Assembly (NCBI GenBank): GCA_902774905.1
Contig: CACYKF010000001.1
Coordinates: 1 to 64,000, forward strand
Direction: 5' to 3'
DNA length: 64,000 nt
Source: an uncultured bacterium
GTDB lineage: Bacteria; Cyanobacteriota; Vampirovibrionia; Gastranaerophilales; Gastranaerophilaceae
This document shows, piece after piece, positions 52,959-62,434 of the stretch (its first letter is position 1; the number at the start of each line of letters is the position of its first letter). The notes beneath the pieces are model-generated. The model saw nothing but the letters and a program-made list of their open reading frames with translations. It was not told the origin of the DNA and did not search any database. The translations under genes and the position numbers were made by a program.

Positions 52959-53882
52959 ATGAAAGATTTCAAAGTAAAATTCAGAGGTGTAAGAGGCAGT
53001 TTTCCCGTTGCTGATAAGAAATTTTTGCAATACGGTGGAAATACCTCCTGTGTGGAAATTAATGCAGGCGGGCATGTTATTATACTTGATGCAGGAACAG
53101 GTATTGTTAAAGCCGGGGATGAACTTATGGAGAAATACATTTCTTCCGCGCTTGAAGTAAAAGACAGAACCCCTGTCTGTGCATCTGTTTTACTTTCTCA
53201 CATTCATCAGGATCATATTCTCGGGCTTACATTTTTTAAGCCAATGCATTTAAAATCTTCTAAAATCAGTATTTTTGGAGATGGAAATGATAGTGATATT
53301 TTAAAAGACAATCTTGAAAATCTCGTTTTTGGAAAAACTTTTCCGCTTGATTTAAACGATATTCAATGTGAACTTGATATTCACAATTTAGATGAAGATT
53401 ATGCAATTTTACTAAAGTACGGTTCAAAAGCGCAACTTGTAAAAAAAGATGAACTAAAACCACAGGAAAATGATGTTGTGGTGAGTTTTTACAAATCTTA
53501 TGTTCACCCGCAAAATGGCGTAATTATATACAAAATAACTTATCAGGGCAAATCTGTTGTCTATGCAACCGATAAAGAAAGTTATTTTGGCGGGGATAAA
53601 AAATTTGTACAATTTGCAAAAAATTGCAATTTGTTAATTCATGATGCCCAATACACTTCGGAGGATTATCTGAATTCTCATTCCCCAAAACAGGGGTTTG
53701 GACATTCAACTTATGATATGGCACTTGAGGCTATGCGGCAGACTGGGGCAAAAAATCTTGTATTTTTCCACTATGAACCGTCTTATGATGATTCTAAACT
53801 TGATAAAATAAAAGAACTTTATACATCACAAAATAAAAATGTTTATATGGCATACGAAGGTCTTGAATTAAATATTGAATAA
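52959..53882 (+). CDS. MBL-fold metallohydrolase
   Basis: 307 residues, cytosolic. It begins KVKFRGVRGSFPV, followed by YGGNTSCVEI, the zinc motif SHIHQDHILGL (near 78), a second-site LIHDAQYT (Asp near 228) and the final His in VFFHYEPSYDD. This matches the RNase Z/phosphodiesterase-like group of MBL proteins, often cyclic nucleotide phosphodiesterases. Substrate unknown. It lies 18 nt after the phosphoesterase gene. Confidence 0.87.
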   Translation: MKDFKVKFRGVRGSFPVADKKFLQYGGNTSCVEINAGGHVIILDAGTGIVKAGDELMEKYISSALEVKDRTPVCASVLLSHIHQDHILGLTFFKPMHLKSSKISIFGDGNDSDILKDNLENLVFGKTFPLDLNDIQCELDIHNLDEDYAILLKYGSKAQLVKKDELKPQENDVVVSFYKSYVHPQNGVIIYKITYQGKSVVYATDKESYFGGDKKFVQFAKNCNLLIHDAQYTSEDYLNSHSPKQGFGHSTYDMALEAMRQTGAKNLVFFHYEPSYDDSKLDKIKELYTSQNKNVYMAYEGLELNIE

Positions 53883-53908
53883 ACAAAATTAATTATTAAA
53901 AGGTTGGT

Positions 53909-54478
53909 ATGAAAAAACTGCTCACGATAATTGCAATATTTATGATGACACTTCCCGTGTTTGCAAAACCGGGAACTATTGTCACCTACACAATAGATCC
54001 TGAAAAAAATGCTTGGGAGCATAACAATGTCGGTGTAAATTATATGGAAGAAAAATGCTATTATGCCGCAATTCAGGAATTTAAAATCGCAATAAGTTTA
54101 AACCCAAAAGCGCAATCAACAGCAATTTATATGAACAATTTGGGAAAAGCATATCTGACAATCGGTTACCCGGAACTTGCTTTGGGGTGTTTTGAAGATG
54201 CACTGAAACAATACAGTCTGAATTTTGAATTTTATGATAATCTTGCAAAATGTTACGGACAGTTGGGAAGAACAAGTGAACAACTTGCAAAATATAAAAG
54301 TCAAATTGACAAAAATCCTGTTGCAAGAGTGATGGTTGGACTTTTGCAGGAGCAAAGCGGAAACAAAAAACAAGCGATAACAACTCTTGACGATTTTGTA
54401 ATGTCAGAACCGGATTTGATTATTACTCCTGCAGTTAAAAAACATATACAGGATTTGGTTAGCGAAATAAATCAATAA
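53909..54478 (+). CDS. Exported TPR protein
   Basis: 189 residues. Signal peptide MKKLLTIIAIFMMTLPVFA, cleaved before KPGTI. TPR units (NVGVNYMEEKCYYAAIQEFKIAISLNP, YMNNLGKAYLTIGYPELALGCFEDAL, FYDNLAKCYGQLGRTSEQLAKY). The last gene of the 51047 operon, so the operon begins and ends with exported TPR proteins. AAAGG ribosome site. Confidence 0.83.
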   Translation: MKKLLTIIAIFMMTLPVFAKPGTIVTYTIDPEKNAWEHNNVGVNYMEEKCYYAAIQEFKIAISLNPKAQSTAIYMNNLGKAYLTIGYPELALGCFEDALKQYSLNFEFYDNLAKCYGQLGRTSEQLAKYKSQIDKNPVARVMVGLLQEQSGNKKQAITTLDDFVMSEPDLIITPAVKKHIQDLVSEINQ

Positions 54479-55150
54479 TTAATATCTCAAAGATTTGGAA
54501 ATCTTTGAATGAATCGCATTTGCTTTGCTTAAATATTTGGTAAGTTTATCGTAATTTTGTACCTTTTCACCGTAAGGAATATTCATATCCATTAGTTCAT
54601 CAACGCTTTTGCTGATTTTGGATAACTGTTCTAACGAGTCGCTCAAAGTTACGACAGAATTAACTTTTTTTGAAATTTTTGCAAGAATTTTTCTTGATAC
54701 GAAAGACTGAACTTTGTATATTACGGGCATTTTTTCTTTCAAAGTTTCGTGCAGTATTTTTTCTTTATCTCCCAAAACACGACCACCGTAAGCGCGTTGT
54801 TTTTCAAGTGTCGATAGTTCCTGCAAATATCTTTGGCGTTTTGCTTTCAGACCTAAGGCTTCGTTTTGGGTGCCGTAATTATCTGCAATTTTGATTTTTT
54901 CGTCTAAATCTTTTATAGACTGTTCTTTTTCTTTTATTCTATAATCAATGCTCAATTCTTGTTCTTCTGTTTCATCAAATTTAGAATTGTTTAGTATTGT
55001 CGAATCATATCCGTTTAATCTTTTCTGCGGATTTTGAGTGAATGAAACATGATTAATATTTTTCGCATTGAAAGGATTTACCGGAGAGAATCCGAACTCT
55101 CTGGTAAAAATATTGGTATTAATACTGTTTTTTTGAGTATTGTTATCCAT
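54479..55150 (-). CDS. Unknown helical protein with HVSFT motif
   Basis: 223 residues from the ATG at 55150; TATAAT ends 7 nt before it, so it is probably leaderless. An Asn-rich disordered start leads to NINHVSFTQN (about 37-46 of this form), the motif shared with four other unknown proteins. A coiled coil (about 68-130) and a basic helical C-terminus follow. No signal peptide and no family recognised. Its stop codon adjoins the stop of the converging TPR gene. Confidence 0.72.
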   Translation of the reverse strand: MDNNTQKNSINTNIFTREFGFSPVNPFNAKNINHVSFTQNPQKRLNGYDSTILNNSKFDETEEQELSIDYRIKEKEQSIKDLDEKIKIADNYGTQNEALGLKAKRQRYLQELSTLEKQRAYGGRVLGDKEKILHETLKEKMPVIYKVQSFVSRKILAKISKKVNSVVTLSDSLEQLSKISKSVDELMDMNIPYGEKVQNYDKLTKYLSKANAIHSKISKSLRY

Positions 55151-55285
55151 ACCTATATTATAAACCGTCAAAAAAAATTTTTTGCCCTTTAAAAGTAGTA
55201 TCTTTACACAATATATTATTTATATTGCTTGAATGTTAGCGATGTTTATGGTTAAATTTAGAAATAGTAAAATTGGAGAAAATCT

Positions 55286-56458
55286 ATGAAATTAAATATT
55301 AAAATGACAAGAAAAAAACTTGCAATACTTATTTTGATTATAATTATTGCACCGATAGTTTATAACAAATTATCAGGACTTGTTACGGGTCTGATTATGC
55401 AACAAATGATGAGGATGCCTAAAGAAGTTGTTGTTGATTATCCTGTTAATACAGATTCTTATATCAGTGCAGAATCAACCGGCAGAGTTGAAGCCAAGTA
55501 TTCAATTGATGTTATGGCCCGAGTTGCAGGCTTTTTACAGAAAAAATACTTTAATGAAGGTGATTTTGTAAAAAAAGGTCAAACATTGTTCCAAATTGAC
55601 CCTCAGGAATTTCAACTTGAAGTGCGTAATTCACAGGCAACTGTTAATCAATATAATGCGTTGCTTTTAAATTCACAACAAGAGTTAGACAGAGCAAATG
55701 CCCTTATTAAAGAAGATTTGGTCAGTCATTCTTATGTTGACCAATCTCTTGCATCAAGAAACCAAAATCAGGCATTGTTAGATGCTGCAAGACAAAAATT
55801 GCAACTTGCAAGAGTAAATTTGGGCTACACAACTATAAAATCCCCAATAGATGGCAGAATAGGTAAAGTAAAAATTACCGAAGGGAATTATGTATCACTT
55901 ACTTCAGGGCCGTTAGTCAATGTGTCAAGTATGGATCCTGTTTATGTAACATTTAGCCTCAGAAGTTCAGACTTTATAAAAATGCTCAAAGCAAGTAACG
56001 AATTTAAAGATGTAAAGGTAAAAGTTCAGTTTGAAGGCGGGAAATGGTATGGCAAGACGGGTGTAGTTGATTTTGTTGATAACCAAATTGATAAAAATTC
56101 CGGCTCAATTCAGATGAGAGCAACATTTGATAACTCTGACTGGTGGCTTGTCCCCGGAGATTATATGAAAGTTTCTTTGGTTTCTCCTAAAAAATTCAAA
56201 TATATGACTGTCCCGCAAGCCTGCACTAAGGGTGATGCTATGAGCGGATACTATGTTTGGGTTGTAAATAAAGACAATACTGTTAAGAGAAAAGATATAA
56301 AAGTTTCTGACCAGATTGATAATCACTGGATTGTTGAATCAGGTCTTGATAAGAATGACAAAATTGTTGTCGCAGGGGTTCAGAATATCAGTGTTGAAGG
56401 ACAAAAAGTTAAAATTTTAACAAAAAAAGAATACGAAAAGAAACAAAAAAGCGAATAA
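55286..56458 (+). CDS. RND efflux periplasmic adaptor (AcrA/MexA type)
   Basis: 390 residues. One N-terminal membrane segment (about 10-28), then the adaptor: lipoyl halves (GRVEAKYSIDVMARVAGFLQKKYFNEGDFVKKGQTLFQID and LGYTTIKSPIDGRIGKV), an alpha hairpin (about 105-165), beta-barrel and membrane-proximal domain. It links the RND pump and TolC channel encoded next. GGAG ribosome site. No regulator lies beside it. Confidence 0.93.
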   Translation: MKLNIKMTRKKLAILILIIIIAPIVYNKLSGLVTGLIMQQMMRMPKEVVVDYPVNTDSYISAESTGRVEAKYSIDVMARVAGFLQKKYFNEGDFVKKGQTLFQIDPQEFQLEVRNSQATVNQYNALLLNSQQELDRANALIKEDLVSHSYVDQSLASRNQNQALLDAARQKLQLARVNLGYTTIKSPIDGRIGKVKITEGNYVSLTSGPLVNVSSMDPVYVTFSLRSSDFIKMLKASNEFKDVKVKVQFEGGKWYGKTGVVDFVDNQIDKNSGSIQMRATFDNSDWWLVPGDYMKVSLVSPKKFKYMTVPQACTKGDAMSGYYVWVVNKDNTVKRKDIKVSDQIDNHWIVESGLDKNDKIVVAGVQNISVEGQKVKILTKKEYEKKQKSE

Positions 56459-56479
56459 CCTTAATTTAGGATAAATACA

Positions 56480-59400
56480 ATGAAAAAGATATTTGATAAA
56501 AAAAACTTATATTTCTTTATACAAAAACCCAGATTTGCACTTGTAATTTCAATCTGTATAGTTTTAATGGGTTTGATTTCACTGGCGGGGTTAAAACAGG
56601 AAAGTTATCCTGATGTTACTCCTCCGCAAATTCAGGTCAGTGCTAACTATATGGGTGCAAGTGCAGAGGTTGTCGAATCTTCTGTAGCGACAGTTCTTGA
56701 GCAAAAATTGAACGGGGTTGAAAACCTTACATATATGACATCAACCTGCTACGACGGTATGTATCAGTTAAAGATGTTCTTTAAAGTCGGGACTGATAAA
56801 AATGTGAACCTTATGAATGTTCAAAACAGAATCCAGCAGGTTCAGTCACAACTTCCTGAAGATGTCCAAAGGACAGGGGTTACGGCTCTTAGCAGGTCTG
56901 CGGGTTCAGGTGCTCTGATTTTGACACTTATTCCCGAAAGAGGTAATTGGTCGCAATTAGACCTGACAAATTATGGTTCAATTTATGTAAAAGATGAATT
57001 GAAGCGTGTCGAAGGGGTTGCAGATGTCGATGTTTACGGTTCCGGCGATTATGCAATGAGAATATGGCTTGACCCTCAAAAAATGGCAGGCTTAAATATT
57101 TCAACAAGTGAAGTAAAAGCCGCAATAGCCGCTCAAAATACTCAGGTTACGGCAGGTGCTTTGGGACAAAGACCAACTGATGATGAACAGGCTTTACAAA
57201 TCACGCTAAAAACAAAGGGCAGATTACAGGATGTAAAAGAATTTGAAAATATAATTATTCGTTCAAATATTGACGGTTCAAATGTAAAAATAAAAGATAT
57301 TGCAAAAGTCGAACTCGGTGCGCAATCTTATCAGAACTTGGGTTTGGTTGACGGTAAACCGTCTGCGGTTATTGTAATTTCGCAGTTGCCCGATGCCAAC
57401 ATTATAGAGATGTCAAAAGCCGTACACAAAAAAGTTGATGAACTTAATTCAAGGTTAAATAACGGCTTGGTTATCAGTACAACAAAAGATGATGCAGATT
57501 ATATTGAAGAATCAATGTCAGAAGTTGAATTTACAATTCTTTTAACCGCTTTAATCGTTGTATTGATAATTTATTTGTTCTTGGGTGATGCGATGGCAAC
57601 ACTTGTTCCGTGTGCTACAATTCCTGTTTCATTAATCGGTACATTTTTTGCTTTAAAAGTTATGAATATGTCTATCAACCTTTTGTCATTATTTGCATTG
57701 GTTTTGGCAGTCGGGGTTGTTGTTGACGATGCGATTGTTGTAATTGAAAATGTTAAAAGACATATTGACGAAGGTAAATCTGCTATTGTTGCAACCCAAT
57801 TAACAATGGAGGAAGTAGGTTCATCACTTGTTGCAATGGCAATGGTTTTGATGGCAGTATTTGTTCCGATTATATTTATGGGCGGTATGACAGGGGTTAT
57901 GTATAAACAGTTTGCTGTTTGTATTGCTGTTTCTATTGCGATTTCTGCAATTTGTGCGTTGTCCTTATCTCCTGCAATGTGTTCTCACTTTTTAGGCAAA
58001 AAGCAAAATGATGAAATTGATATGCATGAGTCATCTTTACGTTCACATTTAAAGCATGTTTTAAGCAGAATAAACAGACGAACCTTGCGTTATGTTTCAA
58101 AATTTAATCAGGGATTTGACAAATTAGAAAATTTCTATATGGAATTTGTTGAAAAATTTGTCTATGACAAAAAGTTGACTATCATATTTTATATCGCAAT
58201 ACTTTTAATTACCGCAGGGACATTCAAAATAACCTCAACAGGATTTATTCCTGACGAAGACCAAAAGGTTTTGATTGCAAGTATAACCCTGCCTGACGGT
58301 GCGTCTTTACCGAGAACAGAAGAAGTTGCAAGACGATTTGTTGCTCAGGTAGGTGAACTTGATGGTGTTGATAAGAAAAAACTGACGGTATTTGGCGGAA
58401 ACGGGGCTTCAAACTCTGCCTTTGCCATTGTATTGTTAAAAGATTACGATTACAGAAAAATAGGACCTTTAAGATGGATAAAAAGAAAAATTCAGGGTCG
58501 TGAAACAGACCTTTCTCATACGGCAATTTTAAACAGAATCAGACAAATTGCTGCAAATACAAAAGAGGCTTCAATTATATCATTTTCACCTCCCGCAATT
58601 CAGGGTATGAGTATGATGGGCGGTTTTGAGTTCCAGATGCTTTCACAAGGAGATTATACTCCGCAACAGATGGAGCAGTGGGCAAATAAACTCATTATGG
58701 AAGCAAATCAGAACGAGTCACTTTCAGATGTCAATACAACATTTCAGGCGAATGTTCCGCAATATATTCTTGATATAGATTACGCAAAAGCAATGGCGCA
58801 GAATGTTGATTTGCAGGAATTGTATGCAACTCTTGCTTCAATGCTCGGAACTTATTATGTAAACGACTTCAATAAATACGGGCGTGTATTCAAGGTTGAA
58901 TTGCAGGCATTAAGTAAATTTAGAGATAAAGCAACAGATTTAGAAGGTATTTATGTAACAAACAGAGCAGGTGTCCAGGTTCCTGTCTTGTCACTTGTAA
59001 AATTGAGACAGACAATTGGTACGGCATCAATTACAAGATATAACTTGTATACATCTGTCCAAATTCAGGGGCAACAAACTCCGGGTAAGAGTTCCGGTGA
59101 TGCGATGAATGCTATGGAAGAAGTGGCAAAAAAAGTTCTGCCGTCAGATATGACATTTGACTGGTCGGGTACATCCGCACAGGAAAGGGAAGCATCAGGG
59201 CAAACTATTATGATAGTCAGTTTTGCTTTGATATTTGTATATTTGTTCCTTGTTGCGTTGTATGAAAGTTACACAATACCTTTTGCGGTACTTTTGATTT
59301 CGCCTGTTGCGGCTCTTGGTGCTTTGATATTCCAATTGATGATAAATCAGGCTTTTGATATTTATTCTCAGGTCGGTATGATTACTTTGATTGGTCTTGC

Positions 59401-59740
59401 GGCAAAACAATCTATTTTGATTGTAGAATTTGCAAAAACCGAACACGAAGAAAACGGTTTGTCTGTTCGTGATGCGGCAATAAAGGCTGCAAAACTTCGT
59501 TTCAGAGCAATTATGATGACTGAACTTGCATTTATTATCGGGGTATTGCCTATGATTTTTGCTACCGGTGCGGGTGCAAATTCAAGAATTTCGGTTGGTT
59601 CAACCGTATTTGGCGGGATGGTTGCGGCGGCTACATTAGGGGCAGTTTTGACTCCAGCTTTTTATGTAATCGTTCAGGAATTTGTTGATAAATTCCCTAA
59701 ACGCCCGATTACTCAAGAAGATTTGACCTACGAAGAATAA
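56480..59740 (+). CDS. RND multidrug efflux transporter (AcrB family)
   Basis: 1086 residues, inner membrane, proton-driven. Twelve membrane helices with two large periplasmic loops. The hallmarks are [24 protein letters not shown] near the start, the proton-relay pair in [14 protein letters not shown] (TM4), [14 protein letters not shown], and the second-half [16 protein letters not shown] with Lys in TM10. The length beyond AcrB comes from a longer cytosolic loop near 510-560. It probably exports drugs, detergents or lipids. The adaptor gene ends 21 nt upstream. Confidence 0.95.
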   Translation: MKKIFDKKNLYFFIQKPRFALVISICIVLMGLISLAGLKQESYPDVTPPQIQVSANYMGASAEVVESSVATVLEQKLNGVENLTYMTSTCYDGMYQLKMFFKVGTDKNVNLMNVQNRIQQVQSQLPEDVQRTGVTALSRSAGSGALILTLIPERGNWSQLDLTNYGSIYVKDELKRVEGVADVDVYGSGDYAMRIWLDPQKMAGLNISTSEVKAAIAAQNTQVTAGALGQRPTDDEQALQITLKTKGRLQDVKEFENIIIRSNIDGSNVKIKDIAKVELGAQSYQNLGLVDGKPSAVIVISQLPDANIIEMSKAVHKKVDELNSRLNNGLVISTTKDDADYIEESMSEVEFTILLTALIVVLIIYLFLGDAMATLVPCATIPVSLIGTFFALKVMNMSINLLSLFALVLAVGVVVDDAIVVIENVKRHIDEGKSAIVATQLTMEEVGSSLVAMAMVLMAVFVPIIFMGGMTGVMYKQFAVCIAVSIAISAICALSLSPAMCSHFLGKKQNDEIDMHESSLRSHLKHVLSRINRRTLRYVSKFNQGFDKLENFYMEFVEKFVYDKKLTIIFYIAILLITAGTFKITSTGFIPDEDQKVLIASITLPDGASLPRTEEVARRFVAQVGELDGVDKKKLTVFGGNGASNSAFAIVLLKDYDYRKIGPLRWIKRKIQGRETDLSHTAILNRIRQIAANTKEASIISFSPPAIQGMSMMGGFEFQMLSQGDYTPQQMEQWANKLIMEANQNESLSDVNTTFQANVPQYILDIDYAKAMAQNVDLQELYATLASMLGTYYVNDFNKYGRVFKVELQALSKFRDKATDLEGIYVTNRAGVQVPVLSLVKLRQTIGTASITRYNLYTSVQIQGQQTPGKSSGDAMNAMEEVAKKVLPSDMTFDWSGTSAQEREASGQTIMIVSFALIFVYLFLVALYESYTIPFAVLLISPVAALGALIFQLMINQAFDIYSQVGMITLIGLAAKQSILIVEFAKTEHEENGLSVRDAAIKAAKLRFRAIMMTELAFIIGVLPMIFATGAGANSRISVGSTVFGGMVAAATLGAVLTPAFYVIVQEFVDKFPKRPITQEDLTYEE

Positions 59741-59747
59741 ATATAAT

Positions 59748-59767
59748 GTCGGCATAGTAATGCCGAC
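59748..59767. repeat. GTCGGCAT/ATGCCGAC palindrome in the RND operon
   Basis: GTCGGCAT-AGTA-ATGCCGAC lies in the 52-nt gap between the pump and TolC genes. Related palindromes are at 26991, 33284 and 33652. Confidence 0.7.
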
Positions 59768-59792
59768 TTACAACTTACAAAAAGGATAAAAT

Positions 59793-61379
59793 ATGAAAAA
59801 GATTTTAAATATAGCGTTGATAATTTCAATAACCGCAATGGGGCTAAATAGCGCACTTGCCAAAAAAGTTAATATAAATATGCCCGATGAAGAAATAGTG
59901 CAGCAGATTAGAGATGACAAAGCAAATGTGCTTGCATCTTCTAAAACAACTAAAACGGTTATGCCTGTTCAAATTGTCAAACCTGAAAAGCAGAAAAAGG
60001 TAAACAAAAGACAAGAAAATAAAAAGACAAAATTAAAGGCAGTAACGAAAGAAAAATCTTCAAAAGAAGCAGAAGGGATGTATGAATCAAAATTTCCTGT
60101 TATTGACAGTCAAATAAATTTTTACGATACATCAAATATTCCGCAAGAGGTCAGTCTTGAAGATTGCATAAAACTTGCCATTAATCATAACCCGACGATT
60201 ATGGCTGCAATAAGTAATGCCGAAATTTATAAGACAAAAATCGGACAGGCATGGTCAAATTATTTCCCAAAAGTCAGCGTAGGTGTTAGTTATTCAAGAA
60301 ATGATATGCTTATGACAATGGGTGGTGCCATGGCAGGCATAATTCCTCAAAAATATAATATGTTTTATGTGCCGACAATATCAGGCGAGATGTTGCTATT
60401 TGATTTTGGTAAAACAAAAGCACTTGCTGATAATGCAACAAGAATTTATGAATCAACTCGTTATGATGCGGAAACAAGTATTGAAAACGTGATTTATAAT
60501 GTAAAAGTTACTTACTACAATATGGTTTTTGCAAAAATCCAAAAAGAGGTTTATGCTGAAACAGTGAAGGACTATGAATTGCAATTAAAACAAGCAAGAG
60601 CATATTATGAAATTGGTAAAAAACCAAAAATTGATGTTACTTATGCTGAATATAACCTTGGAAAAGCCCAACTTAATGAAATAAAAGCAAAAAATACTCT
60701 TGAACTTGCCGCAGTTCAACTTGCTAACGCTGTTGGGATTCCAGAACTTGCAGGAGTAGTATTAAAAGATAAGTTAAATACAAAAAAATATCAGGTTGAT
60801 TTTCCTAATCTTATTGAAATAGCACAAAATTCAAGACCTTCACTTTTATCTGCGAAGAAAAAAATGGATGCGGCAGAATTAGCCGTAAGAGCGTCTAAAA
60901 GAGCATTTACTCCTGATATAAACGGTTTTGGATCTTTTCAACATGGCGGAAGAGAAATTAATAGCGATTATGGCTATCAATTTGGGATTAATATGCAGTA
61001 TTCAAATATAAATCTGATGAAAGTCAAAAAGCAAATGGACGAAGCAACCGCAACATATAAAAAAGCCGTTGCCGACTACGAAAAAAACAAGCAAAATGTA
61101 TATTTGGATGTCAAAAGTGCATACATAAGTCTGATGAACGACTTTGACAGTATAAGAGTCGCAAAACTTGCGCTACAACAAGCGAAAGAACAGCAATATC
61201 AGGCTTTTAGAAGATATCAGGTCGGATTAGGTGATGCTATTGAATTTAAAGATTCTGAAAATACTTATTTGAATGCACAATTAGATTACTATAATGTTCT
61301 TTTAAATTACAACATTCATGCGGCTGAAATTGAGCGTGTAATCGGTGCACCTATTCACGAATCCGATGTTGAATTATAA
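59793..61379 (+). CDS. TolC-family outer membrane channel
   Basis: 528 residues. Signal peptide to SALA, then an unusual Lys/Gln/Val-rich extension (about 25-110) before the TolC core (VSLEDCIKLAINHNPTIMAA, repeated half near 320 with LIEIAQNSRPSLLSAKKKMD). The coiled alpha barrel forms the exit duct of the RND pump. AAAGGA ribosome site. The end overlaps the converging repeat-protein gene by 6 nt. Confidence 0.92.
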   Translation: MKKILNIALIISITAMGLNSALAKKVNINMPDEEIVQQIRDDKANVLASSKTTKTVMPVQIVKPEKQKKVNKRQENKKTKLKAVTKEKSSKEAEGMYESKFPVIDSQINFYDTSNIPQEVSLEDCIKLAINHNPTIMAAISNAEIYKTKIGQAWSNYFPKVSVGVSYSRNDMLMTMGGAMAGIIPQKYNMFYVPTISGEMLLFDFGKTKALADNATRIYESTRYDAETSIENVIYNVKVTYYNMVFAKIQKEVYAETVKDYELQLKQARAYYEIGKKPKIDVTYAEYNLGKAQLNEIKAKNTLELAAVQLANAVGIPELAGVVLKDKLNTKKYQVDFPNLIEIAQNSRPSLLSAKKKMDAAELAVRASKRAFTPDINGFGSFQHGGREINSDYGYQFGINMQYSNINLMKVKKQMDEATATYKKAVADYEKNKQNVYLDVKSAYISLMNDFDSIRVAKLALQQAKEQQYQAFRRYQVGLGDAIEFKDSENTYLNAQLDYYNVLLNYNIHAAEIERVIGAPIHESDVEL

Positions 61380-62312
61380 TATGCATGCAAGTACCATTAA
61401 AATCAGCGTACCGATTTGAAAAGCGGTAGCCATATTTCTGCTCCACTTGTCGCTGTCATAGTGAGAAGAAGATTTTTGTGCCTGAATTGCACTTGAAAGC
61501 CTTTCTATACGCTCGCTGTCACTGTCGTTTGGGAAACTTGTACCAAAAACGCTGCTTTCAATACGACTAAGACGCTTTGAAGTCGGCTCATTGTCGAATT
61601 TTTTATGATAAATTTGTTTTTCAATTTTTGAAAGATTAAGAGGTTTTGGTTTTTGATAAGTCTGTTGCGGTGTTGAGGAATAAGTATTGCGACTGTTATA
61701 AGCGTCATAGTCAAAATCATACGGATCATAACTGTCTAAATGATAATCCTGCGCAAGTCTGTCGGCAGGCGAAGTATAAAATCCGTTTTCCTGTTGATGC
61801 ATACCGTTTAAAGCGAAACTTTGCGGTCTTAATTGGGCTTTTAACCGGTCAACACGGGTTGAAAGGTCGTCTTTATCATAAGTTTTATTAAAAGTTTTTT
61901 GCTCTAAATTTGAAAGTCTTGTTTTTATGTTCTGACCTTTTGAAACTTTTTTGAACACTTGCTTTTCAAGTTCGTCTATTGCCGGATAATCCATTGTTGC
62001 CGCACTTGAGGGTTCTTTTTCATAAGTTATATAATCACTTTCTTCCATAAAAGTATCTTCTTTTGGCTCAATTTCTTTACCCATTTCATTTGCACTCAAA
62101 TCTTTTGATAATTTTGCTATCCTTGAATCTGTTTTACCTGTTTGAGTTTTACCGTAAACTTTTTGCTCTATTCTGTTTAATCTTGAGGTATCATTTTCGT
62201 TTGAAAATGTAAATCCGTATAAAGATTTTTCAATTTTATCAATAGTCGAATTTGATGCAAATGCGCAGTTTGATATTAATATAAGAGTTAGAACAATGAC
62301 AAATTTTTTCAT
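61374..62312 (-). CDS. Exported, C-terminally anchored repeat protein
   Basis: 312 residues. Signal peptide to CAFAS; six copies of a unit of about 22 residues with the pattern I/L-E-K/Q-x-V/I-Y/F-G/K-x-x-F, a short acidic part, then S-x-R-L-x-R-I/L (starting near residues 24, 47, 115, 137, 230 and 252). A Tyr/Gln/Asp-rich linker lies at about 170-215. A C-terminal hydrophobic helix (about 293-312) suggests anchoring in a membrane. Function unknown. GAGGAG ribosome site. Confidence 0.75.
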   Translation of the reverse strand: MKKFVIVLTLILISNCAFASNSTIDKIEKSLYGFTFSNENDTSRLNRIEQKVYGKTQTGKTDSRIAKLSKDLSANEMGKEIEPKEDTFMEESDYITYEKEPSSAATMDYPAIDELEKQVFKKVSKGQNIKTRLSNLEQKTFNKTYDKDDLSTRVDRLKAQLRPQSFALNGMHQQENGFYTSPADRLAQDYHLDSYDPYDFDYDAYNSRNTYSSTPQQTYQKPKPLNLSKIEKQIYHKKFDNEPTSKRLSRIESSVFGTSFPNDSDSERIERLSSAIQAQKSSSHYDSDKWSRNMATAFQIGTLILMVLACIL

Positions 62313-62397
62313 AATAATTTCTCCTCTAAAGCAGAATAAAATCTTTAGAGAAGTAAATTAATTCTATGGTTATGGCATTTTTGAATTTCAAAAAATA

Positions 62398-62423
62398 ACA
62401 CTTTTGTCCTATGACAAAAGTGT
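62398..62423 (-). terminator. Terminator after nifS
   Basis: ACACTTTTGTC-CTAT-GACAAAAGTGT, an 11-bp perfect stem, followed on the minus strand by TATTTTTTG. Confidence 0.88.
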
Positions 62424-62434
62424 TGAATTTTTAC

